Part shown: positions 16,652-25,928 of the stretch, in pieces
Numbering within the stretch: position 1 is the first letter of the stretch
Layout of the letters: each line of letters begins with the position of its first letter
NCBI GenBank assembly: GCA_022510625.1
Contig: JAFLTD010000019.1
Location: forward strand, 1 to 39,403
Direction: 5' to 3'
From: Lachnospiraceae bacterium
GTDB taxonomy: Bacteria; Bacillota; Clostridia; Lachnospirales; Lachnospiraceae
DNA: 39,403 nt
Notes under the pieces: model-generated
The model's database searches: none
Told to the model about the DNA's origin: nothing
The model's input: only the letters and a program-made list of their open reading frames with translations
Made by a program: the position numbers and the translations under genes

Positions 16652-18742
16652 ATGTACAAGAGTTACACATTAGAACTTGCCGGACGCACCCTTCGTGTGG
16701 ATATCGGCAGAGTAGGTAAACAGGCTAACGGCTGCGCTTTTATGCAGTATGGTGAAACGACCGTATTATCCACTGCAACGGCTTCCGAGAAGCCGAGAGA
16801 GGGAATCGATTTTTTCCCTTGCAGTGTGGAGTATGAGGAGAAATTGTATTCTGTCGGCAAAATACCCGGCGGGTTTAATAAGAGAGAGGGCAAGGCATCC
16901 GAGAATGCGGTTCTCACAAGCCGCGTAATAGACAGACCTATGCGGCCTTTGTTCCCGAAGGATTACCGCAATGATGTTACCTTAAACAATATGGTTATGA
17001 GTGTGGATCCCGCATGCCGTCCGGAGTTGGTTGCCATGATCGGTACGGCGATTGCGACCTGCATTTCCGACATACCTTTTGACGGTCCCTGCGCGATGAC
17101 ACAGATGGGACTTGTGGATGGAGAACTGATCGTCAACCCCTCTCAGGAACAGTGGGATAAAGGCGATCTGCAGATGACAGTAGCTTCCACGTCTCAGAAG
17201 GTTATTATGATCGAGGCCGGTGCGAACGAAGTGCCGGAGGATAAGGTACTTGAGGCAATCTACAAAGCCCATGACATCAATCAGACTATCATTGAGTTTA
17301 TCAATAAGATTGTGGCAGAAGTCGGCAAACCGAAGCATGCTTATGAGAGCTGTGCAATCCCTGCAGAAATGTTTGAAGATATCAAGAAAGTTGTGACGCC
17401 CGAGGAGATGGAGACCGCAGTTTTCACAGACGAGAAGCAGGTGCGCGAGGAGAATATCAGAAATATCACCGCGAGACTGGAGGAGGCTTTTGCCGAGAAC
17501 GAAGGTTATCTTGCGGTGTTGGGTGAAGCTGTATATCAGTACCAGAAGAAGACAGTCCGCAAGATGATCCTGAAAGATCACAAGCGTCCGGACGGCCGTG
17601 CGCTGGATCAGATCAGACCGCTTGCAGCAGAGGTGGATATCATTCCGAGAGTACACGGTTCCGCTATGTTTACCCGCGGACAGACACAGATCTGCAACGT
17701 GACTACGCTCGCACCGCTGTCTGAGGTACAGAGAGTGGACGGTCTTGATGAGAATATTACATCCAAAAGATATATGCACCACTACAATTTCCCTTCCTAT
17801 TCCGTGGGTGAGACGAAAGTCAGCCGCGGACCGGGACGAAGAGAAATCGGCCACGGTGCATTGGCGGAGAGGGCATTGATTCCGGTACTCCCCTCGGAGG
17901 AGGAATTCCCCTACGCAATCCGTACGGTATCCGAGACTTTTGAGTCTAACGGCTCTACTTCCATGGCATCTACCTGTGCATCCTGCATGTCCCTGATGGC
18001 TGCAGGCGTGCCGATCAAGAAAATGGTGGCAGGTATTTCCTGTGGTCTTGTGACGGGTGATACGGATGATGATTTCGTATTGCTGACGGATATCCAGGGA
18101 CTCGAAGACTTCTTCGGTGACATGGACTTTAAGGTGACCGGAACCCATGACGGCATCACGGCGATTCAGATGGATATTAAGATCCACGGTCTGACAAGAC
18201 CTATCGTGGAAGGTGCTATCGCAAGATGCCGTGAGGCGAGAGAGTTCATTATGGCTAACTGTATGGTGCCTGCAATCGCGGCACCCCGCAAAGAGGTGGG
18301 ACCGTACGCGCCTAAGATTATCTCCATTCAGATCGATCCCGAGAAGATCGGTGATGTGGTAGGACAGCGCGGTAAGACCATCAATGAGATTATTGCACGT
18401 ACCGGCGTGAAGATTGACATCACGGACGACGGACAGGTATCTGTATGTGGTACGGATAAGGATATGATGGATAAAGCTGTTGACATGATCAAGACGATCA
18501 CAATGGACTTTGAAGAAGGACAGATCTTCAAGGGAACCGTAGTCAGCATCAAAGAGTTCGGAGCATTCGTCGAGTTTGCTCCCGGCAAGGAAGGTATGGT
18601 TCATATCTCCAAGATAGCCAAAGAGAGAATTAATCGTGTGGAAGATGTGCTGACACTGGGAGATAAAGTGACGGTTGTATGTCTCGGTAAAGATAAAATG
18701 GGCAGGATCAGTTTCTCTATGAAGGATGTGGCTCAGGTATAA
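16652..18742 (+). CDS. pnp: Polyribonucleotide nucleotidyltransferase (PNPase)
   Basis: A 696-residue 3'-5' phosphorolytic exoribonuclease. Two RNase PH domains are present (first: FPCSVEYEEKLYSVGKIPGGFNKREG in outline; second: GRALDQIRPLAAEVDIIPRVHGSAMFTRGQTQ, with the FPSYSVGE and GHGALAERAL active-site segments). A KH domain (IDPEKIGDVVGQRGKTI) and a C-terminal S1 domain (GTVVSIKEFGAFVEF...GMVHIS) follow. Length is normal. AAAGGAGAGAAG lies ahead of ATG 16652. rpsO-pnp is the universal order. Confidence 0.98.
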   Translation: MYKSYTLELAGRTLRVDIGRVGKQANGCAFMQYGETTVLSTATASEKPREGIDFFPCSVEYEEKLYSVGKIPGGFNKREGKASENAVLTSRVIDRPMRPLFPKDYRNDVTLNNMVMSVDPACRPELVAMIGTAIATCISDIPFDGPCAMTQMGLVDGELIVNPSQEQWDKGDLQMTVASTSQKVIMIEAGANEVPEDKVLEAIYKAHDINQTIIEFINKIVAEVGKPKHAYESCAIPAEMFEDIKKVVTPEEMETAVFTDEKQVREENIRNITARLEEAFAENEGYLAVLGEAVYQYQKKTVRKMILKDHKRPDGRALDQIRPLAAEVDIIPRVHGSAMFTRGQTQICNVTTLAPLSEVQRVDGLDENITSKRYMHHYNFPSYSVGETKVSRGPGRREIGHGALAERALIPVLPSEEEFPYAIRTVSETFESNGSTSMASTCASCMSLMAAGVPIKKMVAGISCGLVTGDTDDDFVLLTDIQGLEDFFGDMDFKVTGTHDGITAIQMDIKIHGLTRPIVEGAIARCREAREFIMANCMVPAIAAPRKEVGPYAPKIISIQIDPEKIGDVVGQRGKTINEIIARTGVKIDITDDGQVSVCGTDKDMMDKAVDMIKTITMDFEEGQIFKGTVVSIKEFGAFVEFAPGKEGMVHISKIAKERINRVEDVLTLGDKVTVVCLGKDKMGRISFSMKDVAQV

Positions 18743-18789
18743 GATACTTTGTGATATGACATAATAGGGTAAGCAGGGTGAGAGGAAAT

Positions 18790-19872
18790 ATGAAGAAACC
18801 AACAATCTTGATTGTCGACGATGTGGATATCAACAGAGAAATTTTGTGCGAAATGTTCCAAGAGTACAAAACGATTCAGGCAGAGAACGGTAAGGAAGCA
18901 ATGGAGATCATTGCATCCAATCCGGAGAGAATATCCGTTGTGCTTCTGGATGTTGTAATGCCTGTTATGGATGGCGTGGCTGTCCTGAAAGAGATGAGGA
19001 AGCGCAAATGGATAGACAGTATACCGGTGCTTCTGATTACCGGAGAGGCGACCACGGAGATTGAGCGGGAAGCATATCGGCTGGGCGCCAGCGATATTAT
19101 CAAAAAGCCCTTTGATGCTTATATTGTCAAGCAGCGTACAAAGAATGTGATTGAGCTGTATTATAATAAGCGTCATCTGGAAGAAATGGTTGATCTTCAG
19201 ACCAAGGTGCTGCGCAAACAGGCCGAGGAATTGCAGAGTATCAATGACCGTATTATAGATGTCATGAGTAACGTGGTGGAGTTCCGTAATTTAGAGTCCG
19301 GCAATCATGTTAAGCGAGTGAAGACGTTTACGAATATCCTTGCCAAATATGTGGCGCAGGAATATCCGGAATATAAGTTGGACGACAATGATATCAACAT
19401 GATTACTTCCGCTTCAGCCTTGCATGATGTGGGCAAGATTGTCATTCCCGATGCGATTCTCTTAAAGCCGGGCAGATTGACGCCGGAAGAGTTTGAGATT
19501 ATGAAATCTCACACCACGAGAGGCTGTGAGGTTATCGATATGCTGGCGGAGGCGGACATCCAGCAGGGTGAATACGGCAAGGTCAGCTATGATATATGCA
19601 GACATCACCATGAAAGGTATGACGGCAGGGGCTATCCGGACGGACTGAAAGGAGAAGAGATTCCCATAGCCGCCCAGATCGTATCCGTGGCCGATGTGTA
19701 TGATGCGCTTGTCACCGAGCGATGTTACAAGAAAGCGTTTACGACCGAGGAAGCATACCGTATGATTTCAAACGGCGAGTGCGGTACGTTCTCTCCAAAG
19801 CTGATGAAGTGTTTTGCATTGGCTAAGGAAGAATTTGAATCGGTAGTCAGCGGCAATCATGAAATGATATAA
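18790..19872 (+). CDS. Response regulator with HD-GYP output domain
   Basis: A 360-residue protein. The receiver domain (1-120) has the acidic pair Asp10-Asp11, the phosphoacceptor Asp54 (VVLLDVVMPVMDG) and the conserved Lys in IIKKPFDAY. A coiled linker (about 128-160) leads to an HD-GYP domain with HD at 212-213 (ALHDVGKIVIP), HHERYDGRGYP with GYP at 281-283, and the SVADVYDALV helix. HD-GYP domains hydrolyse cyclic di-GMP; this copy keeps the key residues. ATG 18790 follows AGAGG by 4 bases; a GTG at 18778 would add four residues. It begins 47 bases after pnp with no terminator between, so it may be co-transcribed. No partner histidine kinase is present. Confidence 0.9.
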   Translation: MKKPTILIVDDVDINREILCEMFQEYKTIQAENGKEAMEIIASNPERISVVLLDVVMPVMDGVAVLKEMRKRKWIDSIPVLLITGEATTEIEREAYRLGASDIIKKPFDAYIVKQRTKNVIELYYNKRHLEEMVDLQTKVLRKQAEELQSINDRIIDVMSNVVEFRNLESGNHVKRVKTFTNILAKYVAQEYPEYKLDDNDINMITSASALHDVGKIVIPDAILLKPGRLTPEEFEIMKSHTTRGCEVIDMLAEADIQQGEYGKVSYDICRHHHERYDGRGYPDGLKGEEIPIAAQIVSVADVYDALVTERCYKKAFTTEEAYRMISNGECGTFSPKLMKCFALAKEEFESVVSGNHEMI

Positions 19873-19890
19873 GAGCATATAATATCAAGT

Positions 19891-19931
19891 TTGCGAAGTA
19901 AATCTCGCAATCGAGCTTGCTCGATTTTTTA
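19891..19931 (+). terminator. Intrinsic terminator after the HD-GYP gene
   Basis: ATCGAGC (19910-19916) and GCTCGAT (19919-19925) form a tight stem followed by a T run ending at 19930. An upstream TTGCGA/TCGCAA repeat (19891-19896, 19905-19910) may form a competing hairpin. The T run overlaps the stop codon of convergent pyrI (19929-19931). Confidence 0.75.
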
Positions 19932-20369
19932 CGGGGAGGAGGCAGATTCATCTGCTTTCTCCTCACAATATTTACAGCGGTATATTTCCTTCTCCTCATC
20001 TGCCAGCACAAAGATGTGCGGGAGCTCCTGCTCTATGGAAGTAATGCAGCGGGGATTCCGGCATTTGATGATGTTCTTTATTTCCTTCGGCAGAACAAGT
20101 TCTTTCTTGTCAACGATGTCCCCGTCCTTAATCACATTCACTGTGATATTGTGATCAATAAATGCCAGGACATCCAAATCCAGCGCGTTGATGTCACACT
20201 CTACTTTCAGAATATCCTTTTTGCCCATCTTGTTGCTGCGCGCATTCTTGATGATCGCCACGGTACAATCCCGTTTATCCAATTGGAGATGATGATAGAG
20301 CGATAGGCTTTTACCTGCTTCAATATGGTCCAGAACGAAGCCTTCCTCGATTTTTCCTACATTTAACAT
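19929..20369 (-). CDS. pyrI: Aspartate carbamoyltransferase regulatory chain
   Basis: A 146-residue PyrI. The N terminus (MLNVGKIEEGFVLDHI) begins the allosteric nucleotide-binding domain. Four zinc-ligand cysteines are present as C103/C108 (KCRNPRC) and C132/C135 (YRCKYC). PyrI binds CTP/UTP/ATP and joins PyrB catalytic trimers. The start at 20369 follows AGGAG by 9 bases; a longer frame from 20405 has no such site. It lies 77 bases downstream of pyrB on the same strand. The separate pyrB and pyrI genes indicate a class B (E. coli-like) ATCase. Confidence 0.95.
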   Translation of the reverse strand: MLNVGKIEEGFVLDHIEAGKSLSLYHHLQLDKRDCTVAIIKNARSNKMGKKDILKVECDINALDLDVLAFIDHNITVNVIKDGDIVDKKELVLPKEIKNIIKCRNPRCITSIEQELPHIFVLADEEKEIYRCKYCEEKADESASSP

Positions 20370-20446
20370 ATTTGTCTGCTCCTTTTCTGTTTCAATACTA
20401 ATCATTCAGTATGAATATTAAATATCAATAGTTATTTAAAGACGTG

Positions 20447-21361
20447 TCATGCATTGATTTCCAAGAGTGTGAGAATCAGTGCCATCCTGACATAGACACC
20501 GTACTGAGCCTGCTTAAAGTACACGGCGCGAGGATCGTCATCCACTTCCACGGAAATTTCATTGACGCGGGGCAGTGGGTGCAATACCAGCATATCGCTT
20601 TTGGAAAGTGCCATCTTCTCATTGTTCAGAATATAGAAGTCTTTCAGACGGACGTAATCTTCCTCATTGAAAAAACGCTCCCGTTGTACACGTGTCATGT
20701 ACAGCAGATCAAGATCTGCTATGCAGTCCTCCAGACGAATAACTTCTTCATATTCGATGCCCTTTTCTGATAACAAATCGGTGATGTAGTCCGGCACTCG
20801 TAGCTCCGGCGGGGAGATAAAGAGAAAACGGATGCCGGAATAACGGATAAGTGCGTTGATCAGGGAATGTACCGTTCTGCCGAATTTCAGGTCGCCGCAC
20901 AGACCGATGGTGAAGTCACTGAGCCGTCCTTTCAGAGCGCGGATCGTCATAAGATCGGTCAATGTCTGTGTGGGATGCTGGTGTCCTCCGTCTCCCGCAT
21001 TGATGACCGGTATACCGGACCGGCCGGCGGCTACCATAGGCGCCCCCTCCTTGGGATGGCGCATAGCACAGATATCCGCATAGCAGGAGATGATGCGAAT
21101 CGTATCCGATACGCTTTCTCCCTTGGATGCGGAGGAGGAACCGGCGTCAGAAAACCCAAGGACCTGACCGCCGAGATTTAGCATTGCGGCCTCAAAGCTG
21201 AGCCTTGTTCTTGTGCTCGGTTCATAGAAGCATGTGGCAAGCTTCTTTCCTTCACAGGCATGTGCGTATTTGGAAGGATTGGCGGCAATATCGTCCGCAA
21301 GATCAAAAAGCTTGTCCATTTCTTCCACGGAAAAATCAAGTGGATTCATTAAGTGTCTCAT
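20447..21361 (-). CDS. pyrB: Aspartate carbamoyltransferase catalytic chain
   Basis: A 304-residue enzyme making N-carbamoyl-aspartate, the first committed step of pyrimidine synthesis. The carbamoyl-phosphate motif STRTR (49-53), the SSASKGES loop, [15 protein letters not shown] and HPLPRVNE are all present. ATG 21361 follows AAGGAG; the frame stays open further upstream but would translate through a terminator hairpin, so the longer start is rejected. Together with pyrI it forms the allosteric holoenzyme. Other pyr genes are not in the window. A terminator directly upstream suggests attenuation or insulation. Confidence 0.96.
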   Translation of the reverse strand: MRHLMNPLDFSVEEMDKLFDLADDIAANPSKYAHACEGKKLATCFYEPSTRTRLSFEAAMLNLGGQVLGFSDAGSSSASKGESVSDTIRIISCYADICAMRHPKEGAPMVAAGRSGIPVINAGDGGHQHPTQTLTDLMTIRALKGRLSDFTIGLCGDLKFGRTVHSLINALIRYSGIRFLFISPPELRVPDYITDLLSEKGIEYEEVIRLEDCIADLDLLYMTRVQRERFFNEEDYVRLKDFYILNNEKMALSKSDMLVLHPLPRVNEISVEVDDDPRAVYFKQAQYGVYVRMALILTLLEINA

Positions 21362-21375
21362 ATTTGCAGCTCCTT

Positions 21376-21410
21376 TCCAAAAAAAATAGGAGAATTGACA
21401 TCTCCTATTT
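21376..21410 (-). terminator. Strong terminator hairpin in the pyrB leader (possible attenuator)
   Basis: On the minus strand AAATAGGAGA (21410-21401) pairs with TCTCCTATTT (21393-21384) around a 7-base loop and runs into eight T residues ending just ahead of the pyrB ribosome-binding site. Only 58 bases separate the nitroreductase stop from the pyrB start, so no promoter fits between this terminator and pyrB. pyrB transcription must pass through it or start over it. Confidence 0.8.
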
Positions 21411-21419
21411 CTAAAAATA

Positions 21420-21962
21420 TTATGTTTGATATGATAACAAATCTTCAACCGGTTTTCTCTTCGGAGCAACGGGTGCTTCATCGGGATAACCGATAGGAAT
21501 AAGTGCTACCAGCTCTCTGTCTTCGGGAAGCTGAAGCATTTTCTCAACGGCAGCCTGATCAAACAGTCCGAGAATAACGGAACCGAGTCCCTGCTCATAG
21601 GCAGCCAAACAGAATGTCTGTGATGCAACACCGGCGTCATACATCTGCCATCCGTCACCGCGGGGAGTACTGTAGGAACCGTCCCGCTCGAAACCGCTGC
21701 GGTTTTTCAGGATTGTCACGGCAATCAAAACAGGTGCATTGGAAATAATGTCCCCGTTGCCCGGCCAGATGGAAGTGCCCTCTTTGGCAATTTTCTCTTT
21801 CAATTCGCCCTCAATAGCAATATAGCGGGTAATCTGTGTGTGTTTCCAACTGGGAGCGTAGGAAGCTGTCTCAACGATTTGACTGATCAGATCATGGGAG
21901 ACCGGGTCGGCTTTGAATTTGCGGATGCTTCTGCGCCCTAAGATACATTCCTTTGCAGTCAT
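21420..21962 (-). CDS. Nitroreductase family protein (FMN-dependent oxidoreductase)
   Basis: A 180-residue protein of the nitroreductase fold. RRSIRKF (10-16) is the FMN phosphate-binding motif; [13 protein letters not shown] replaces the usual PSA-xNxQ loop; [25 protein letters not shown] is the core helix and [12 protein letters not shown] the conserved end. Such proteins reduce nitro compounds or quinones using NAD(P)H; the natural substrate is unknown. AAGGAGGG precedes the ATG. It is upstream of pyrBI on the same strand, with a terminator between, so any link to pyrimidine synthesis is unproven. Confidence 0.9.
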   Translation of the reverse strand: MTAKECILGRRSIRKFKADPVSHDLISQIVETASYAPSWKHTQITRYIAIEGELKEKIAKEGTSIWPGNGDIISNAPVLIAVTILKNRSGFERDGSYSTPRGDGWQMYDAGVASQTFCLAAYEQGLGSVILGLFDQAAVEKMLQLPEDRELVALIPIGYPDEAPVAPKRKPVEDLLSYQT

Positions 21963-22051
21963 GCAATACCCTCCTTGTCGTGTATACGTCGGCCGCCTGC
22001 GGTACCCATCACCTTGTACCTTACAGGCAAGTTTACACCTACATTTTGTAT

Positions 22052-22080
22052 ATCATACCACAAAGGTTTGGTTGTTTCAA
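22052..22080 (-). promoter_or_regulatory. Promoter for the nitroreductase gene
   Basis: On the minus strand TTGAAA (22080-22075), 17 bases and TATGAT (22057-22052). The predicted leader is about 80 bases. It is divergent from the promoter at 22137-22165. The 276-base gap 21963-22238 contains these two promoters and I see no small gene in it. Confidence 0.6.
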
Positions 22081-22136
22081 TAGTTTTGTGCCGGCAGTTT
22101 ATTCGATTATTTCTGTCCGGTCGAACTTGTTATATA

Positions 22137-22165
22137 TTGTGGAATAAGTGGCGGTATGTTATAGT
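22137..22165 (+). promoter_or_regulatory. Promoter for the PH-domain protein gene
   Basis: TTGTGG (22137-22142), a 17-base spacer and TATAGT (22160-22165), about 70 bases ahead of ATG 22239. The match is moderate. Confidence 0.45.
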
Positions 22166-22238
22166 GATAGATGAATTTATAACACATTATGCGGGATTCA
22201 GACGATATGAACCAAGCAGATCAAAGGAGCGATATACT

Positions 22239-22676
22239 ATGGAAGATTTAAAGAAAGACGGAGCATTGGGAGAAGACAGTCAGGACGAAAATATGAAGGA
22301 AGAGAACGGAACAGCGTATATAGAGCGGAAATGCTGGCTGTTCTTCGGTCTCCCCTTCACTTTTACGAAATACACGGTGACAAGTGAGGTCATCACAATC
22401 AACGAAGGTTTTCTGAGTACAAAAGAAAACGATTGTTATTTATATAAGGTGCAGGATGTAGAACTGCATACAAGCTTGATGGAGCGTATCTTCAAGCTTG
22501 GCACAGTGGCATGTTATACCGGGGACAACACACATCCTCAGTTATATCTGACACATATCCACCATGCCAAGGAAATCAAAAATTATATTCTGAAAGCATC
22601 CGAGGAAGCGCGCAGAAGGCGCCGTACCCTGAATACGCTGAATATCGATGCGGCGGATATTGAAGAAATAAACTAG
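22239..22676 (+). CDS. Small PH-domain (bPH2/DUF304-like) protein
   Basis: A 145-residue protein. A charged N-terminal tail (1-28) is followed by a beta-rich segment (TFTKYTVTSEVITINEGFLSTK, then YKVQDVELHTSLMERIFKLGTVACY and LYLTHIHHAKEIKNYI) typical of bacterial PH/YdbT-like domains, and a basic Arg-rich C terminus. There is no membrane helix, unlike many YdbT proteins. The function is unknown; bacterial PH domains are often linked to envelope or stress proteins. GGAG lies 9 bases upstream of ATG 22239. It converges with the next gene across 8 bases. Confidence 0.78.
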   Translation: MEDLKKDGALGEDSQDENMKEENGTAYIERKCWLFFGLPFTFTKYTVTSEVITINEGFLSTKENDCYLYKVQDVELHTSLMERIFKLGTVACYTGDNTHPQLYLTHIHHAKEIKNYILKASEEARRRRRTLNTLNIDAADIEEIN

Positions 22677-22684
22677 CGTGAGAC

Positions 22685-23092
22685 TTAGTGGGGCGGTTTC
22701 TCGTTCTCTGTCAGCAGACGTTCGAACAAAAGTCCGGTGATAAACCAGCAAGGGGCATAGTCCAGACGGATTACTTTCGCCAGGTTCCATTTGGAGCGCT
22801 CGTAGTTCCAAGGACACAGGTCGCGTTTCTTAAGCCACATTCCGGTTATGAATTCGCCGGTAAATATCACGCCGGTGTAGACAAGACCGCGAAATATGAA
22901 GTTGCAACGGCGCATGATACGGCACAGCGGGGCAAGCATGGAGGCGAGTCCGTAGATGGGGAACATCCAGACGGAAGTGGTGCACGGAAGCCGCAAATCC
23001 CTGCTGCGAAAAGCGTGGAATGCGGTGAATATCATTTCGAGGAACCAGCCCAACAGTCCGCAATGTATATAGTTGTGAATCCATTTTCTCAT
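22685..23092 (-). CDS. CmpB-like putative ABC transporter permease (PF06541 type)
   Basis: A 135-residue membrane protein with about four hydrophobic segments. HCGLLGWFLEMIFT, SVWMFPIYGLASMLAPLC, GEFITGMWLKKRDLCPWNYE and IRLDYAPCWFITGLLFE match the CmpB-type family common in Lachnospiraceae, which databases name as a type IV ABC transporter although no ATPase partner is adjacent. The name should be treated as a family label; function is unknown. No clear ribosome-binding site precedes ATG 23092. It is divergent from folC. Confidence 0.75.
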   Translation of the reverse strand: MRKWIHNYIHCGLLGWFLEMIFTAFHAFRSRDLRLPCTTSVWMFPIYGLASMLAPLCRIMRRCNFIFRGLVYTGVIFTGEFITGMWLKKRDLCPWNYERSKWNLAKVIRLDYAPCWFITGLLFERLLTENEKPPH

Positions 23093-23180
23093 ATAATGAG
23101 GATATCCCGATTGAGCTTCTTATATACGTGGACTGTGCAAATATCATTTACCGGTGAATTTGATGGAAGGAGGCGCGTGC

Positions 23181-24512
23181 GTGAACTACAGGGAAGCAAT
23201 GGAATATATGGCAGAGCTTGGGCAGTACGGAACGGTTATGGGACTTGCGACCATGCAGGAATTGTGCGCGCGGTTGGGAAATCCTCAGGAACAATTGAAA
23301 TTCGTGCATATTGCCGGAACGAACGGCAAGGGCTCTGTTCTCGCCTATGTGTCCACCGTGCTGCACACGGCGGGATACCGGGTGGGCAGATACATATCTC
23401 CGGCGGTGAAAGACTACAGGGAGCGGTTTCAGGTGGGCGGTAAGATGATTACCCAGTCGGCCCTGTGTAATAATTTGGAACAGGTCAGAACGGCCGCTGA
23501 GGCCATGGCGGAGGAAGGTCTGCCCCATCCCACGGCTTTCGAGGTGGAGACGGCAGTGGCTTTTCTCTTTTTTCTGGATAAACAGTGTGACATTGTGGTG
23601 CTCGAGACAGGTCTGGGCGGTGCGCAGGATGCGACGAATGTGGTCAACACGACGCTGGTTGCAGCTTTTACCTCCATCAGTGTGGATCATATGGATTTTC
23701 TCGGAGACACGCTGGAACAGATTGCGATTGTCAAATCGGGCATTATTAAGAACAAGTGTTATGTAATATCCGCAAAGCAGACGCCGGAGGTCATGAAGGT
23801 GCTGCGTCAGGCGGCTTTGCTGCGCAAAGCCAAATTTTTGACAGCGGATGTGACCAGAGCTAAGAATGTTTGGTACGGCGCCACCAAGCAGCGTTTTACC
23901 TATGATAAGTTTAAGGATATAGAGATCACAATGCTTGGGCAGTTTCAGATAGAGAATGCGGTTGTGGCGGCGGAGATATTGTCCGCTCTGGGCAAAGTGG
24001 GTTTTCCGGTGCCGGAGGATAAAGTGCGTAGAGGTTTCTCGGAGACCGTATGGAGGGGCAGATTTGATGTGATCGGCAAAAAACCGCTCTTTATTGCAGA
24101 CGGGGCGCACAACGAGGACGCTTCGAAAAAGCTGGCGGAAAGCATCAGATTTTACTTTGAAAACAGAAGAATCATCTTTATAATGGGAATGCTGCAAGAC
24201 AAAGAATACGATAAAGTAATTCGAAATACTTATGAATTGGCGCAGCATATCATTACAGTGACACCCCCTGTCAGAAATCGGGCATTACATGCATATGAAT
24301 TGGCACAGGCAGTGCGGGAGTACCACAGCAGTGTAACGGTGGCAGACAGCGTGCAGGAGGCTGTAGAGATTGCTTATCTGCTGGCGGGACAGGACAAAGA
24401 AACCGTTATCATTGCATTCGGTTCCCTGTCTTATCTGGGGGAGTTGATGAATGTTGTAGAGCATAGAGATACGATCAGGAGTGACTCGCATGGTAGATCA
24501 GAAGAAAATTGA
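23181..24512 (+). CDS. folC: Folylpolyglutamate / dihydrofolate synthase
   Basis: A 443-residue Mur-ligase-family enzyme adding glutamate to dihydropteroate or folates. The P-loop [11 protein letters not shown], the Omega-loop region [43 protein letters not shown] with the metal ligand His, and ADGAHNEDA are present. GTG 23181 is chosen because AAGGAGG (23167-23173) lies 7 bases upstream; the frame is open further 5' but lacks a site. The end overlaps folE by 23 bases. It opens a four-gene folate operon. Confidence 0.94.
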   Translation: MNYREAMEYMAELGQYGTVMGLATMQELCARLGNPQEQLKFVHIAGTNGKGSVLAYVSTVLHTAGYRVGRYISPAVKDYRERFQVGGKMITQSALCNNLEQVRTAAEAMAEEGLPHPTAFEVETAVAFLFFLDKQCDIVVLETGLGGAQDATNVVNTTLVAAFTSISVDHMDFLGDTLEQIAIVKSGIIKNKCYVISAKQTPEVMKVLRQAALLRKAKFLTADVTRAKNVWYGATKQRFTYDKFKDIEITMLGQFQIENAVVAAEILSALGKVGFPVPEDKVRRGFSETVWRGRFDVIGKKPLFIADGAHNEDASKKLAESIRFYFENRRIIFIMGMLQDKEYDKVIRNTYELAQHIITVTPPVRNRALHAYELAQAVREYHSSVTVADSVQEAVEIAYLLAGQDKETVIIAFGSLSYLGELMNVVEHRDTIRSDSHGRSEEN

Positions 24513-25047
24513 AGAGGCAGTGCGCCTACTGTTGGAGGGCATCGGCGAGGATGTGACAAGGGAAGGTCTGGCGGATACCCCCAACAGGGTTGCGCGGATG
24601 TATGAGGAAATCTATAGAGGAATGGACGATGATCCGGCGATACATCTGTCTAAGACGTTTACTGTAGACAGTAACGAGATTGTTGTGGAGAAGGATATTA
24701 CGTTCTATTCCACCTGCGAACATCATCTTATGCCTTTCTACGGCAAAGCGCATATCGCTTATCTGCCCTGCGGCAGAGTGGTAGGGTTAAGTAAACTGGC
24801 GCGTACCGTGGAAGTATATGCGCGGAGATTGCAGATACAGGAGCAGATGACGACCCAGGTCGCCGAGGCAATCATGGAACACTTGCGACCCCAAGGTGTG
24901 ATGGTGATGGTGGAAGCGGAGCATATGTGTATGACAATGCGCGGTGTCGCCAAGCCGGGCAGCAGAACAGTGACAATGGCGGCCAGAGGGTGCTTTCAGG
25001 ATAATGCGCAGCTGCAGCAGTATTTTTTTGAGATGATCAGAAGATAG
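24490..25047 (+). CDS. folE: GTP cyclohydrolase I
   Basis: A 185-residue homodecameric type I enzyme converting GTP to dihydroneopterin triphosphate. Zinc ligands are visible as Cys76 and His79 ([12 protein letters not shown]) and Cys147 (EHMCMTMRG). [16 protein letters not shown] and [17 protein letters not shown] are typical. ATG 24490 is chosen over GTG 24481 because AGGAG (24477-24481) lies 8 bases upstream. It overlaps folC and supplies the pterin for the downstream genes. Confidence 0.97.
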   Translation: MVDQKKIEEAVRLLLEGIGEDVTREGLADTPNRVARMYEEIYRGMDDDPAIHLSKTFTVDSNEIVVEKDITFYSTCEHHLMPFYGKAHIAYLPCGRVVGLSKLARTVEVYARRLQIQEQMTTQVAEAIMEHLRPQGVMVMVEAEHMCMTMRGVAKPGSRTVTMAARGCFQDNAQLQQYFFEMIRR

Positions 25048-25065
25048 ATAACACAAGATATTTAT
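25048..25065 (+). repeat. 18-base intergenic element, copy 1 (folE-folP)
   Basis: ATAACACAAGATATTTAT immediately after the folE stop. A copy with one difference lies at 25929-25946 between folP and folBK. Confidence 0.6.
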
Positions 25066-25096
25066 TGAGCACAGGAAGCGAATAAGGAGACACATA

Positions 25097-25906
25097 TTGA
25101 AAATTGGCGGCAGAGATTTTACGGTCAAAGGTCATACCTATGTGATGGGCATTCTAAATGTGACGCCGGACTCATTTTCCGACGGCGGCAAATACAACAT
25201 GATAGACCGGGCGTTGTATCATGTGGAAGAGATGATCGGCGAGGGCATGGATATACTGGATATCGGCGGTGAATCCACAAGACCGGGGCATACACCGATA
25301 TCCGCTGATGAGGAGATAGAAAGAATATCACCTGTTATCAACAGGGTTAAATCTACATTTGATGTGCCCGTCTCACTTGATACATACAAATCGAGAGTAG
25401 CTAAGGCCGGCATCGCCGCGGGAGCTGACATGATCAATGACATCTGGGGTCTGAAATACGATCGGGAAATGGCAGGGGTCATTGCAGAGGCCGGTATTCC
25501 ATGCTGCCTTATGCACAATCGTAAGGAGGCTGTGTACGGGAATTATATGGAGGACGTGCTGGAGGATTTGAAAGAGACACTGGCTATCGCGCACCGGGCA
25601 GGAATCGCCGATGGGAAGGTTATCCTCGATCCGGGAGTGGGATTTGGCAAGAGCTATGGGAATAATCTTGAGATCATCGACAGATTGGAAATGCTGCATA
25701 CTCTCGGATGCCCAATCATGCTCGGCACGAGCAGGAAATCGGTAATCGGGTTGACGCTTGATCTCCCGCCCGAGGAACGCGTGGAAGGAACACTTGTGAC
25801 GAGCGTTTATGCCGTTCTCAAGGGAGCGATGTTTGTCCGGGTGCACGACGTGAAAGAGAATGTGCGCGCTGTCAGGATGGCGGAGGCAATACGTGACGGC
25901 GCTTGA
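25097..25906 (+). CDS. folP: Dihydropteroate synthase
   Basis: A 269-residue TIM-barrel enzyme joining p-aminobenzoate to the pterin pyrophosphate; the sulfonamide target. MGILNVTPDSFSDGG, DIGGESTRPG, DMINDIWG, LDPGVGFGKS and GTSRKS are the standard motifs. The start is a TTG at 25097, supported by AAGGAGA 7 bases upstream; the first in-frame ATG (25142) would remove the first strand. It lies 49 bases after folE, in a spacer carrying one copy of an 18-base repeat. Confidence 0.96.
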   Translation: MKIGGRDFTVKGHTYVMGILNVTPDSFSDGGKYNMIDRALYHVEEMIGEGMDILDIGGESTRPGHTPISADEEIERISPVINRVKSTFDVPVSLDTYKSRVAKAGIAAGADMINDIWGLKYDREMAGVIAEAGIPCCLMHNRKEAVYGNYMEDVLEDLKETLAIAHRAGIADGKVILDPGVGFGKSYGNNLEIIDRLEMLHTLGCPIMLGTSRKSVIGLTLDLPPEERVEGTLVTSVYAVLKGAMFVRVHDVKENVRAVRMAEAIRDGA

Positions 25907-25928
25907 ACCGCAGGTCTCCGATATATAA

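Noticed and set aside
16982..18805. A 607-codon open frame on the minus strand opposite pnp.
   Set aside because: It lies wholly over a highly conserved gene, is rich in His, Leu, Cys and Ser as expected for an antisense shadow, and has no ribosome-binding site or recognisable domain.
23089..23101. TATAAT-like box with CTCAT/ATGAG palindrome before folC.
   Set aside because: The only -35-like hexamer is 13 bases away, too close, and the palindrome overlaps the start codon of the minus-strand gene. I do not call a folC promoter.
23093..23180. Tetrahydrofolate riboswitch ahead of the folate operon.
   Set aside because: The gap is short and I could not find the conserved core of that riboswitch.
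23148..24248. A 366-codon open frame opposite folC.
   Set aside because: Shadow of folC codon use; no domain, no start signal.
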